Source of the DNA: CAVTWY01 sp963738575
GTDB taxonomy: Bacteria > Pseudomonadota > Gammaproteobacteria > Burkholderiales > Burkholderiaceae_C
DNA length: 64,000 nucleotides
Assembly: GCA_963738575.1 (NCBI GenBank)
Contig: CAVTWY010000004.1
Coordinates: forward strand, 124,001-188,000
Direction: 5' to 3'
Made by a program: the position numbers and the translations under genes
The notes under the pieces: model-generated
The model's database searches: none
Seen by the model: the letters and a program-made list of their open reading frames with translations, nothing else
Told to the model about the DNA's origin: nothing
In this document: positions 34,595 to 42,055 of the stretch, piece by piece
Position numbering within the stretch: position 1 is the first letter of the stretch
Layout: the number at the start of each line of letters is the position of its first letter

Positions 34595-35602
34595 TCAAAT
34601 CACCTTGGCGCGCAGCAAGTCGTTGGACGTTAGCGCACCCACCAGTGTGCCCGCAGCATCCAACACCAACACGGTGTTGACGCGAGCCGTCTCCATCAAG
34701 GCGGCGGCCTCTACGGCCAGTTGGGTGTCGCGCACACATTTGGGGCTGGCCGACATCATGGCTTGGGCCGTCAAGCCGCGCAGGTCAGCACCGCGCTCGA
34801 TCAAGCGCCGCAAGTCGCCGTCGGTAAAGACGCCGACGGGCTTGCCGTCACCTGCCACCACAGCGGTGCAGCCGATACCCTTGCTGCTCATGGTGCGCAG
34901 CACCTCGCTGGCGCTGGCCGTGGGTGCCACACGCGGCACCGCCTCACCCTCACGCATCAAGTCGCTCACCAAGGTGAGAAGTTTGCGGCCCAGGGCACCC
35001 CCGGGGTGCGAGCGCGCGTAGTCGGTTTCTTTGAAGCCGCGAGCGTCCAGCAGCGCCACCGCCAGCGCGTCGCCCAGCGCCATTTGCGCGGTGGTGCTGG
35101 TGGTGGGTGCCAAATTCAAGGGGCAGGCTTCTTGGTCCACCGCACTGGAAAGCACCAGGGTGGCGTGACGCGCCAGCGACGAGTCAGCACGTCCTGTCAT
35201 GGCCACGATGGGCACCCCCAAGCGTTTGACGATGGGCAGCACCACGTTGAGCTCGTCACTTTCGCCCGAGTTGGAGATGGCGAGCACCAAGTCGCCTGAC
35301 GTCACCATGCCCAGATCACCGTGGCTGGCTTCGCCGGGGTGCACAAAGTGCGATGGCGTGCCGGTGGACGCCAAGGTGGCTGCCACCTTGCGCCCCACGT
35401 GACCACTCTTGCCCATGCCCATCACGATGACACGGCCGTTGCACGCAAGCATGGCCTGCACCGCGTGCGCAAAACTGTCACCCAGTGCGGCTTTGACACG
35501 CAAGATGCCGGCGGCCTCAATGTCGAGTGTTTGCGCCGCCAATTGGCGCGCACGGTCGGCATCAAATTGAGGAGGTGCGGTGATGGGAGGCATGGCTGTC
35601 AC
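34595..35602 (-). CDS. kdsD: D-arabinose 5-phosphate isomerase KdsD (KpsF/GutQ family)
   Basis: 335 residues. It isomerises ribulose-5-P to arabinose-5-P, the first committed precursor of KDO. A SIS domain at about residues 45-185 contains VIVMGMGKSGHVGRKVAATL, STGTPSHFVHPGEASHGDLG and the SNSGESDE loop. A pair of CBS domains follows (DLMREGEAVPRVAPTASASE, GVFTDGDLRRLIERGADLRG). It is first in the kdsD-kdsC-lptC run and is divergent from the Kef antiporter gene across only 54 bp, so both promoters must share that gap. Confidence 0.95.
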   Translation of the reverse strand: MTAMPPITAPPQFDADRARQLAAQTLDIEAAGILRVKAALGDSFAHAVQAMLACNGRVIVMGMGKSGHVGRKVAATLASTGTPSHFVHPGEASHGDLGMVTSGDLVLAISNSGESDELNVVLPIVKRLGVPIVAMTGRADSSLARHATLVLSSAVDQEACPLNLAPTTSTTAQMALGDALAVALLDARGFKETDYARSHPGGALGRKLLTLVSDLMREGEAVPRVAPTASASEVLRTMSSKGIGCTAVVAGDGKPVGVFTDGDLRRLIERGADLRGLTAQAMMSASPKCVRDTQLAVEAAALMETARVNTVLVLDAAGTLVGALTSNDLLRAKVI

Positions 35603-35656
35603 TTACGATCAGCGATTCTAGGTCCCCCATCTTTCAGGGTGACCCTCACCTTGCGC

Positions 35657-37654
35657 ATGGCCTCCACCCTCGAACTTGTTCTGCTGTACCTGGTTGCCGC
35701 CGTGATCGGTGTGGTGGTGTGTCGCTCGTTGCGGCTGCCGCCGATGCTGGGTTATTTGGCGGTGGGCGTGCTGATTGGCCCCAACGCCTTGGCCCTGGCC
35801 AAAGACTCTGCCGCCGTCAAGTACCTCGCGGAGTTTGGGGTGGTGTTCTTGATGTTTGTGATTGGGCTCGAGTTCAACCTGCCCAAACTTCGCAGCATGT
35901 GGCGCGCTGCCTTTGGGTTGGGCTTGTCGCAAGTCACCCTCACGATTCTGGGCGCCATGCTGGGCAACGCGGCGTTGACGTTTTTGTTTGCCTGGCTTGC
36001 CCAGCCCTGGGACTTGGGCTGGCGGGGCTCATTTGTGCTGGGTGCTGCCATGGCCATGTCCAGCACCGCCATCGTCGTCAAGCTGCTGTCCGATCGGCTG
36101 GAGATGGAGAGCGAGCACGGCAAGCGCGTGATGGGCGTGCTGCTGCTGCAAGACTTGGCGGTGGTGCCGCTGCTGGTGATCGTGCCGGCCCTGGCGTCCG
36201 GCCCCGAGCAAATGGCGGTGGCGCTGGGGGTGGCAACCCTCAAAGCCGTCGTGCTGCTGACCTTGCTGCTGACCGGGGGCCGCCAGGTGATGCGATGGTG
36301 GTTGACGCAGGTGGCAAGGCGCAAGAGTGAAGAGCTGTTTGTGCTCAACCTGTTGTTGATCACTTTGGGCCTGGCATGGATGACGGAGATGGCCGGGTTG
36401 TCACTGGCGCTTGGCGCTTTTGTGGCGGGCATGTTGGTGGCCGAGACCGAATACAAACACCAGGTCGAAACCGACATTCGCCCGTTTCACGACGTGTTGT
36501 TGGGGCTGTTTTTCATCACCATCGGCATGAAGCTCGATTGGCACGCGGTCGTGGACGGTTGGCTGATCGTTGCGCTGCTGACGCTGGGCCCGGTGCTGGC
36601 CAAGCTGGTGTTGGTGGCGCTGCTGGCGCGGGTGTTTGGGGCTGCACCTGGTGTGGCCATGCGCACCGGTTTGTACCTGGCGCAGGCGGGCGAGTTTGGT
36701 TTTGTGTTGTTGGCCTTGGGGGCCGAGCATGGCGCCGTGCCCGCGCAGTGGGTCAGCCCGGTGCTGGCCAGCATGGTGTTGTCGATGCTGGCCACCCCCG
36801 TGCTGGTGATGTACAGCAACCGCATCGTGGCGCGGTTGTCGGCCACCGACTGGATGATGCAGTCGGTGGCCCTCACCACCATCGCGCGCAAGTCGATGGC
36901 GGTGGACGCGCACGTGATCATTTGTGGTTATGGCCGCAGCGGGCAAAACCTGGCCGCCTTGTTGGCGCAAGAGCACATCCCCTACATGGCCTTGGATCTC
37001 GACCCCGACCGCGTTCGGCAAGCGGCGGCGGCCGGACAAAGTGTGGTGTTTGGCGATGCTGCGCGCCTGAAGAGTTTGATGGCGGCCGGCTTGGCGCGCG
37101 CAAGCGCCGTCGTGGTTACCTACCACGACACTGCATCGGCATTGAAGATCTTGCGCGTGGCACAAACCCACGCGCCCAAAGTACCCGTCGTGGTGCGCAC
37201 GGTGGACGACACCGACCTGGACAAACTGCGCGCCGCTGGGGCCACCGAGGTGGTGCCCGAAGCTATTGAGGGGTCCTTGATGCTGGCCAGCCACGCATTG
37301 GCTCTGGTGGGCGTACCCATGCGGCGTGTGATTCGCCTGGCCCGCGACGCGCGTGACGCGCGCTACGGCTTGCTGCGCGGCTACTTTCACGGTGCCGACG
37401 ACGACACCGTGGAAGAACTGGCCACGGCGCGCCTGCTAAGCGTCACCCTGCCCGCCACATCACCTGCGGTGGGGCATCCGTTGGCCAATGTAGCGCTGCA
37501 TGCCATGGGTGTGCGGGTGGCGTCGCTGCGAACGGCCAATGGGCGTGCAGGTGACGCCCATGAGGACGTGACCCTGCGTGCGGGTGACACCTTGGTGCTG
37601 TCGGGCCTGCCCGAGCCGCTGGCACTGGCCGAAGCCAAGTTGCTGCGCGGTTAG
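35657..37654 (+). CDS. Kef/CPA2-type cation:proton antiporter with TrkA-N and TrkA-C domains
   Basis: 665 residues from ATG 35657. Twelve or so membrane helices of the Na+/H+ exchanger (CPA2) family cover residues 1-390 (VGVLIGPNALALAKDSAAVK, EFGVVFLMFVIGLEFNLPKL). An RCK/TrkA-N Rossmann domain starts at VIICGYGRSGQNLAALLAQE. A TrkA-C domain follows at the end (VRVASLRTANGRAGDAHEDV). Members are K+ efflux systems gated by cytoplasmic nucleotide or glutathione ligands. Position divergent to kdsD is common in Burkholderiales. The long upstream extension in the open frame overlaps kdsD antisense and is discarded. Confidence 0.93.
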   Translation: MASTLELVLLYLVAAVIGVVVCRSLRLPPMLGYLAVGVLIGPNALALAKDSAAVKYLAEFGVVFLMFVIGLEFNLPKLRSMWRAAFGLGLSQVTLTILGAMLGNAALTFLFAWLAQPWDLGWRGSFVLGAAMAMSSTAIVVKLLSDRLEMESEHGKRVMGVLLLQDLAVVPLLVIVPALASGPEQMAVALGVATLKAVVLLTLLLTGGRQVMRWWLTQVARRKSEELFVLNLLLITLGLAWMTEMAGLSLALGAFVAGMLVAETEYKHQVETDIRPFHDVLLGLFFITIGMKLDWHAVVDGWLIVALLTLGPVLAKLVLVALLARVFGAAPGVAMRTGLYLAQAGEFGFVLLALGAEHGAVPAQWVSPVLASMVLSMLATPVLVMYSNRIVARLSATDWMMQSVALTTIARKSMAVDAHVIICGYGRSGQNLAALLAQEHIPYMALDLDPDRVRQAAAAGQSVVFGDAARLKSLMAAGLARASAVVVTYHDTASALKILRVAQTHAPKVPVVVRTVDDTDLDKLRAAGATEVVPEAIEGSLMLASHALALVGVPMRRVIRLARDARDARYGLLRGYFHGADDDTVEELATARLLSVTLPATSPAVGHPLANVALHAMGVRVASLRTANGRAGDAHEDVTLRAGDTLVLSGLPEPLALAEAKLLRG

Positions 37655-37706
37655 TTGCTGGCACGGTGCATCGGGTTTGTGGGCGACGCCTGAACGTCGC
37701 TTAAGG

Positions 37707-39128
37707 CTACTTGCCGATGCAAAAGCGCCCAAAGATGGTGCCGAGCAAGTCGTCGGCTGTGAAGTCGCCGGTGATGGCGGCCAGCGACTGGTGGGCCAGT
37801 CGCAACGCTTCGGCCACCAACTCCAGCTCGGGCACGCCGCTGGCGGCATGTTGATGCGCGTGGCCCAGCTGGAGGCGCGCCTCTTGCAAAGCCCGCACAT
37901 GGCGCTCTCGCGCCATGAAGGTGCCCTCGGGCAAGGCTTGCCACCCTGCACGTTGCAGCAGGGCTTGGCGCAAAGTATCCATGCCTTCGCCCGTCAGCGC
38001 TGAAATGCGCAACGGGGTGTCACCCGGCTCGGTCGCTTGTTCTGGCATGTTGCAGGTTGCCACCGCACTGACTTGATCAGCCTTGTTGTAGACGTGCAGC
38101 ACCTGCTTCGCGCCACTTACCCCGTGGCGCTTGAGCAGCTTGTCGATTGCGTCGTCGCGCGCTTGGTGCTCGGCATCGTGGGCGGCCGTCAAGTCGTGCA
38201 GCCACACCACGGTGTCGGCTTGCTCGATGGCCTGCCAACTGCGTTGCATGCCGATGCGCTCGATCTCGTCGCTGGTGGCTTGGGCGTCGCGCAGCCCTGC
38301 GGTGTCGACGATATGCAGCGGTACGCCGTCGATCTGAATGGTTTGCGTGATGCGGTCGCGCGTGGTGCCCGCCACCGGGGTGACGATGGCCACATCGGCG
38401 CCGGCCAATTGGTTGAGCAGCGAGCTCTTGCCCACGTTGGGCTGGCCCGCCAACACCACCGTGATGCCGTCGCGCAGCAAGCGGCCTTGGCGCGCACGTT
38501 TGAGCGTGGCCTCGACCGTGCGCACGGCAAGCATCAGGCGGTTGCTGACATCATGGCGCTGCAAGATGTCAATTTCTTCTTCAGGAAAATCGAGCGTGGC
38601 TTCGATGAGCGATCGCAACTCAATGATCTGCGCCGCCAGGCCGTCTACCTCGCGCGAAAACACCCCGTCGATGGCCCGAGTGGCAGACCGCGCGGCCGTT
38701 TGCGTGGTGGCATCGATCAAGTCAGCCACGGCCTCGGCTTGAGCCAAATCAATCTTGCCATTGAGAAAGGCTCGCAGCGTGAACTCACCCGGCTCGGCCA
38801 GCCGCAAGTGGCGTGACGCCCCAAGCTCCAGGCAGCGTTGCACCAACATCTGCATCACCACCGGCCCGCCATGCACTTGCAGCTCCAGCACGTCCTCGCC
38901 AGTGACCGAGTGCGGCCCGGGAAAGTGCAGTGCCAAGCCAGTGTCGATGGATCGGCCCTGCGCGTCACGCATGGGCGTGAGGGTGGCATGGCGTGGTTGC
39001 AATGCCAGCCCCGTCAAGGCCTGGGCCAATGGCAGCAGCCCACGACCCGACAGGCGCACGATGCCAATGGCGCCACGGCCTGGCGCGGTGGCCATGGCGA
39101 TGATGGGTTCGTGGTGTCGGGGCAGCAT
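37707..39128 (-). CDS. mnmE: tRNA uridine-5-carboxymethylaminomethyl(34) synthesis GTPase MnmE
   Basis: 473 residues. With MnmG it builds the cmnm5 modification at wobble uridine 34. The N-terminal folate-binding domain starts PIIAMATAPGRGAIGIVRLS and includes ELQVHGGPVVMQMLVQRCLE. The inserted G domain has G1 GQPNVGKSS, TPVAGTTRD, G3 DTAGLRD and G4 NKAD. The C-terminus carries the required Cys in FGRFCIGK. Full length and intact. A terminator for the upstream PEP-CTERM gene sits just before it. Confidence 0.97.
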   Translation of the reverse strand: MLPRHHEPIIAMATAPGRGAIGIVRLSGRGLLPLAQALTGLALQPRHATLTPMRDAQGRSIDTGLALHFPGPHSVTGEDVLELQVHGGPVVMQMLVQRCLELGASRHLRLAEPGEFTLRAFLNGKIDLAQAEAVADLIDATTQTAARSATRAIDGVFSREVDGLAAQIIELRSLIEATLDFPEEEIDILQRHDVSNRLMLAVRTVEATLKRARQGRLLRDGITVVLAGQPNVGKSSLLNQLAGADVAIVTPVAGTTRDRITQTIQIDGVPLHIVDTAGLRDAQATSDEIERIGMQRSWQAIEQADTVVWLHDLTAAHDAEHQARDDAIDKLLKRHGVSGAKQVLHVYNKADQVSAVATCNMPEQATEPGDTPLRISALTGEGMDTLRQALLQRAGWQALPEGTFMARERHVRALQEARLQLGHAHQHAASGVPELELVAEALRLAHQSLAAITGDFTADDLLGTIFGRFCIGK

Positions 39129-39180
39129 GGGTTTTAACTGTGTATGCAGCGTTGCTTGACGAATTGTCGGGCTGTCGGCA

Positions 39181-39208
39181 AAAACAAAAAAGCCTGCATA
39201 TGCAGGCT
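39181..39208 (-). terminator. Strong intrinsic terminator of PEP-CTERM gene 1
   Basis: On the minus strand, AGCCTGCA-TA-TGCAGGCT is followed by TTTTTTG. It lies downstream of the PEP-CTERM gene and upstream of mnmE. Confidence 0.85.
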
Positions 39209-39269
39209 CTTTTGTTACCCGGCCGCCTGCGTTGCTTCAGGCTACTCGGGCTTGCTTACGCAGCTTGTA

Positions 39270-39884
39270 TTACTTGCGCTGCTTGCGGCGGCGCAGGCTC
39301 AGACCGAGGCCAGCCAAAGCCAAGCCGACAAGGGCAAGCGAGTCGGGCTCTGGTACTTGTCCCACGACGCCCACTTGATACAAAGCCACTGGGCCCGCGT
39401 TCAAGAAAGACAGGCCGCCGGCGAAAGCACCAGCGGTGTCACCGTGGTTCAGCTGGAATACAAAATAGTCGGGATTGAAGCCGGCCGTGTACAAACCAAC
39501 GTACAACCACAGATTTTGATTTGAACCCCAAAGAGATGGCGAAATCGACCACTCCGTCGGTGTGAAAGTGTCAAAGTTGACCGCCAAGCTACCTGAGGTG
39601 TTGCTCCAGTTCACAACTGGAATGCCGAAGATAGGAGTCACCGGGCGAGTATCGCGCTCGATATCATTGCGTTCGGCCGCAGCCACACCCAGCGAGGCCA
39701 GAACGGCTGCATTGGTTGGTGACCCGTTGCCCGCAAGCGAGCACTCCTCGGCATCATCAATCGTGACCTGACGCTGAAGGAAACCTGACGAACCACACGT
39801 GACGGGCGCAGCTTGGGCAGACCCAACAGCGCCAACGATGGACACCAGCGCTACAGCCAGCGATTTAACAAGCATCTTTTTCAT
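39270..39884 (-). CDS. PEP-CTERM sorting domain protein 1
   Basis: 204 residues from ATG 39884, which has AAGGGGGA as ribosome site. A Sec signal peptide (MKKMLVKSLAVALVSIVGAV, cleaved near AQA-AP) is followed by a secreted domain with two Cys and many Asn/Ser/Gly. The C-terminal sorting signal is VPEPDSLALVGLALAGLGLS followed by LRRRKQRK: the PEP motif, a membrane helix and a basic tail. Exosortase A would cut at PEP and attach the protein to the envelope or matrix. Exosortase itself is not in the window. A sigma-54 promoter lies 35-50 bp upstream. Confidence 0.93.
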   Translation of the reverse strand: MKKMLVKSLAVALVSIVGAVGSAQAAPVTCGSSGFLQRQVTIDDAEECSLAGNGSPTNAAVLASLGVAAAERNDIERDTRPVTPIFGIPVVNWSNTSGSLAVNFDTFTPTEWSISPSLWGSNQNLWLYVGLYTAGFNPDYFVFQLNHGDTAGAFAGGLSFLNAGPVALYQVGVVGQVPEPDSLALVGLALAGLGLSLRRRKQRK

Positions 39885-39918
39885 GAAATCCCCCTTAAGG
39901 TCTGAATGATCACTTAGA

Positions 39919-39934
39919 AGCATGTTTCATGCCA
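39919..39934 (-). promoter_or_regulatory. Sigma-54 (-24/-12) promoter of PEP-CTERM gene 1
   Basis: Minus strand TGGCATGAAACATGCT: GG and GC are separated by exactly 10 bases as RpoN requires, with two differences from TGGCACG-N4-TTGCW. Transcription would start about 24 bases before the ATG. The element is also part of an inverted repeat, GCATGTTT / AAACATGC. Confidence 0.7.
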
Positions 39935-39983
39935 AACATGCGATTTGTTATAAATCAACAACTTAGGCTCAAATCCCCGATCA

Positions 39984-40027
39984 CTTGACGCTGCACCGTA
40001 AAGGAATCCGACAGCGCATCCGTCAAG
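39984..40027. promoter_or_regulatory. Interrupted palindrome upstream of the sigma-54 promoter, possible activator site
   Basis: CTTGACG at 39984-39990 and CGTCAAG at 40021-40027 are exact inverted copies with a 30-base spacer, 50-90 bp upstream of the -24 element. This is where an enhancer-binding protein such as PrsR would bind. The assignment is inference from position. Confidence 0.35.
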
Positions 40028-40056
40028 ATTCTGGCGCTTGGGTAGATTCAGGACAC

Positions 40057-40087
40057 AAAAACGCAGAATCCCGCCTAAGCGGGATTC
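40057..40087 (-). terminator. Intrinsic terminator of PEP-CTERM gene 2
   Basis: Minus strand GAATCCCGC-TTAG-GCGGGATTC, followed by TGCGTTTTTG. It is 38 bp after the stop of the second PEP-CTERM gene. Confidence 0.8.
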
Positions 40088-40124
40088 CGGGGAGGGCGAG
40101 GCAAAGAACCTTTAACCCAAGCGG

Positions 40125-40703
40125 TCAGCGCTGCTTGCGGTGACGGCGAAGGCCAAACCCCAAACCGATGAGGGCCAGCGCGGCCAACACCAGCGAGTTC
40201 GGCTCCGGCACCTGCTGCCTGGTCCCCGAGCCGAGCAATGCAACGTTGGACAACCCGTTTTTGTCACTGAAGTCCCAAGTGCCATTCAGGTCGTTTGAAG
40301 TAAGCTGAACAATGAACCAGTCGGGGTTGTTGGGGCGGGTGTCACCCGCGTTGCCAAAGTGAAAGAACAGGTACAGATTGGCGTAGTTAGCCCATGTGGA
40401 AGCATTTGTGGCCCAGGTGCCGCTACTGGCGCCAACGCCAGTGATTTGAAGCGCCGTTTCGTCGGCATCTGCGTGGCCAGGGTCACGATCAATCAAAGTG
40501 CTTCCAGGAACATATCCAGCAACTGTGTTGTCGCCGATGCCACCGCCCGTAAATACCCCCGCCAAAGTGCAAGCAGCAGCGTCATCAAACGACATCGTTC
40601 GATCGCCAAGGATCGGAAACAAACAAGTCAAGGGCGCCGCGTTGGCTGCCAACGATGCCGTCGATATCAGCAGGGCAACCAATGATTTGGAGATGAAAGA
40701 CAT
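40125..40703 (-). CDS. PEP-CTERM sorting domain protein 2
   Basis: 192 residues with ATG 40703 preceded by AAGGAG. The signal peptide is MSFISKSLVALLISTASLAA with cleavage after NAA/NAAP. The mature part has two Cys and repeated Asn/Thr/Gly. It ends in VPEPNSLVLAALALIGLGFG and LRRHRKQR, the tripartite PEP-CTERM signal. It shares the layout and several short motifs (DDA..C.LAG, W.NYANLYL / NLWLYVGLY) with the neighbouring PEP-CTERM protein, so the two are likely paralogues. It has its own sigma-54 promoter and terminator, so it is monocistronic. Its function is presumably structural in the matrix. Confidence 0.93.
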   Translation of the reverse strand: MSFISKSLVALLISTASLAANAAPLTCLFPILGDRTMSFDDAAACTLAGVFTGGGIGDNTVAGYVPGSTLIDRDPGHADADETALQITGVGASSGTWATNASTWANYANLYLFFHFGNAGDTRPNNPDWFIVQLTSNDLNGTWDFSDKNGLSNVALLGSGTRQQVPEPNSLVLAALALIGLGFGLRRHRKQR

Positions 40704-40739
40704 GATTAGCTCCTTGTGACTGCTCGTACCACTTGCGCA

Positions 40740-40755
40740 AGCAATATACGAGCCA
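40740..40755 (-). promoter_or_regulatory. Sigma-54 (-24/-12) promoter of PEP-CTERM gene 2
   Basis: Minus strand TGGCTCGTATATTGCT matches TGGCACG-N4-TTGCW with a single difference and correct GG-N10-GC spacing. The start point would fall about 26 bases before ATG 40703, leaving room for the AAGGAG site. Confidence 0.8.
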
Positions 40756-40840
40756 AGAGTGGCAATCTCATGTTTTCAACAAGTTGGCGCACCCCTTCCC
40801 ATCAAGCGCCGTGCATGTGGAAAGATTGTCGACTTAGGGT

Positions 40841-42055
40841 TTACGCTAGTTTTGCAGCGAGCAGGCGACCGGGTGCCCACCAAGCGGTGAGTACCACCAG
40901 CAACACCGGCGTCACGTCAGGGGTGCGGCCCATCACGTGCATTTGCAGCAACTCCACCGCGGCAACCGTGCCGATGAGCCCAAGCGTCAAGAAGCCTTGC
41001 ATTCCTTGCCACAGACTGGCGAGGCTCAAAAACACAGCGGCGGTGACAACGGTCGCCACCAGCGACCAAAAATTGGCTTCCATCGAACCGCGAAGCATGC
41101 TGCGGAACGGGATCCAGTCGATGGGAACCGACACAGCGCTCCATTGAAATGGGGCCAGGCCGTCCACCAAGATGGACAACCAAAGCAGCAAAAGTGTCAC
41201 CCGAAAGAGTCTTTGCGCAGCCCCACGCAACAGCACTGCCGATACAACCACCCCGAGCCCCAGACCGACGACCCACCCGAGCGTCACCACCTTGCCGGCC
41301 AAAAATGGGCGCGCTAGCGTCGAGCCCAGCAGCAGAGCCACAAGCCACATCGACTTGGTACCCGGGCGATTTGAAAAGCCCAGCGACAGTAGCGACGCAC
41401 ACACCATGGCGAAGGCTAGTGCATGCAGTGCCTTGCTGGCCGATAAGTCCAGGCCAATCAGTGGCTTGAGTGCAGACTTGATGTTCTGCCAGTCGACGGT
41501 CGGCACCAATGGGGCCAGTTCAACAGCGACCCACGCCATCAGCAGGTACAACGCCGCGTGAGCTGCGTCAGACCCTTGCCCAGCGGCTCGCTTTCGCGTG
41601 CCATGCATCACGCCACCCAGTGCCATACCCAGCACCACGCCAACGCCGTTCCACAACACGTCAGCCAACGCGGGGTCGCGCATCGGCAAGTACATCTGAC
41701 CCACCTGCAACAACAAACCAAAGGCCACGGCTGCCACACCCCACCCCAGCCACGCCGCGCTGGTCACGCCTTGCCTCGCCAAACGCCAAGCCATGACCAC
41801 GCCAAGCGGCACAAACAACAACGCGTTGCCAACCACATCGCCAGTCGAAGTCCAAACGCGGACATCGTGGAAGAAGGCCTCCCAGGTGCGCCCGATGCGC
41901 TCGGGGTCGCTGAACTTGAAGGGATACCAAGAGCCGTAGGCTGCCAGCAGGGCCAACACCCAGATCAGGCCTTTTCCGTCAGCCGACGGCGGGCCTGCCA
42001 ACGGCCCAGCGACGCGACTTGATGCGCTTTTGCGCACGCGGCGACTTGCAGGCAT
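40841..42055 (-). CDS. VanZ-like membrane protein
   Basis: About 404 residues with ten or more membrane helices. The VanZ-type pattern is in the first part (WYPFKFSDPERIG, DVVGNALLFVPLGVVMAWRL, LQVGQMYLPMRDPALADVLW followed by NGVG) and a looser repeat in the second (DWIPFRSMLRGS). ATG 42055 overlaps the TGA of the upstream gene in the sequence TGATG, so translation is coupled; an in-frame start at 42076 is less likely. VanZ homologues recur in exopolysaccharide/exosortase loci. The biochemical function is unknown. Confidence 0.85.
   Translation of the reverse strand: MPASRRVRKSASSRVAGPLAGPPSADGKGLIWVLALLAAYGSWYPFKFSDPERIGRTWEAFFHDVRVWTSTGDVVGNALLFVPLGVVMAWRLARQGVTSAAWLGWGVAAVAFGLLLQVGQMYLPMRDPALADVLWNGVGVVLGMALGGVMHGTRKRAAGQGSDAAHAALYLLMAWVAVELAPLVPTVDWQNIKSALKPLIGLDLSASKALHALAFAMVCASLLSLGFSNRPGTKSMWLVALLLGSTLARPFLAGKVVTLGWVVGLGLGVVVSAVLLRGAAQRLFRVTLLLLWLSILVDGLAPFQWSAVSVPIDWIPFRSMLRGSMEANFWSLVATVVTAAVFLSLASLWQGMQGFLTLGLIGTVAAVELLQMHVMGRTPDVTPVLLVVLTAWWAPGRLLAAKLA

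Noticed and set aside
35321..35656. 112-codon N-terminal extension of the Kef antiporter frame
   Set aside because: It is antisense to kdsD, and ATG 35657 begins directly at the first membrane helix as in homologues.
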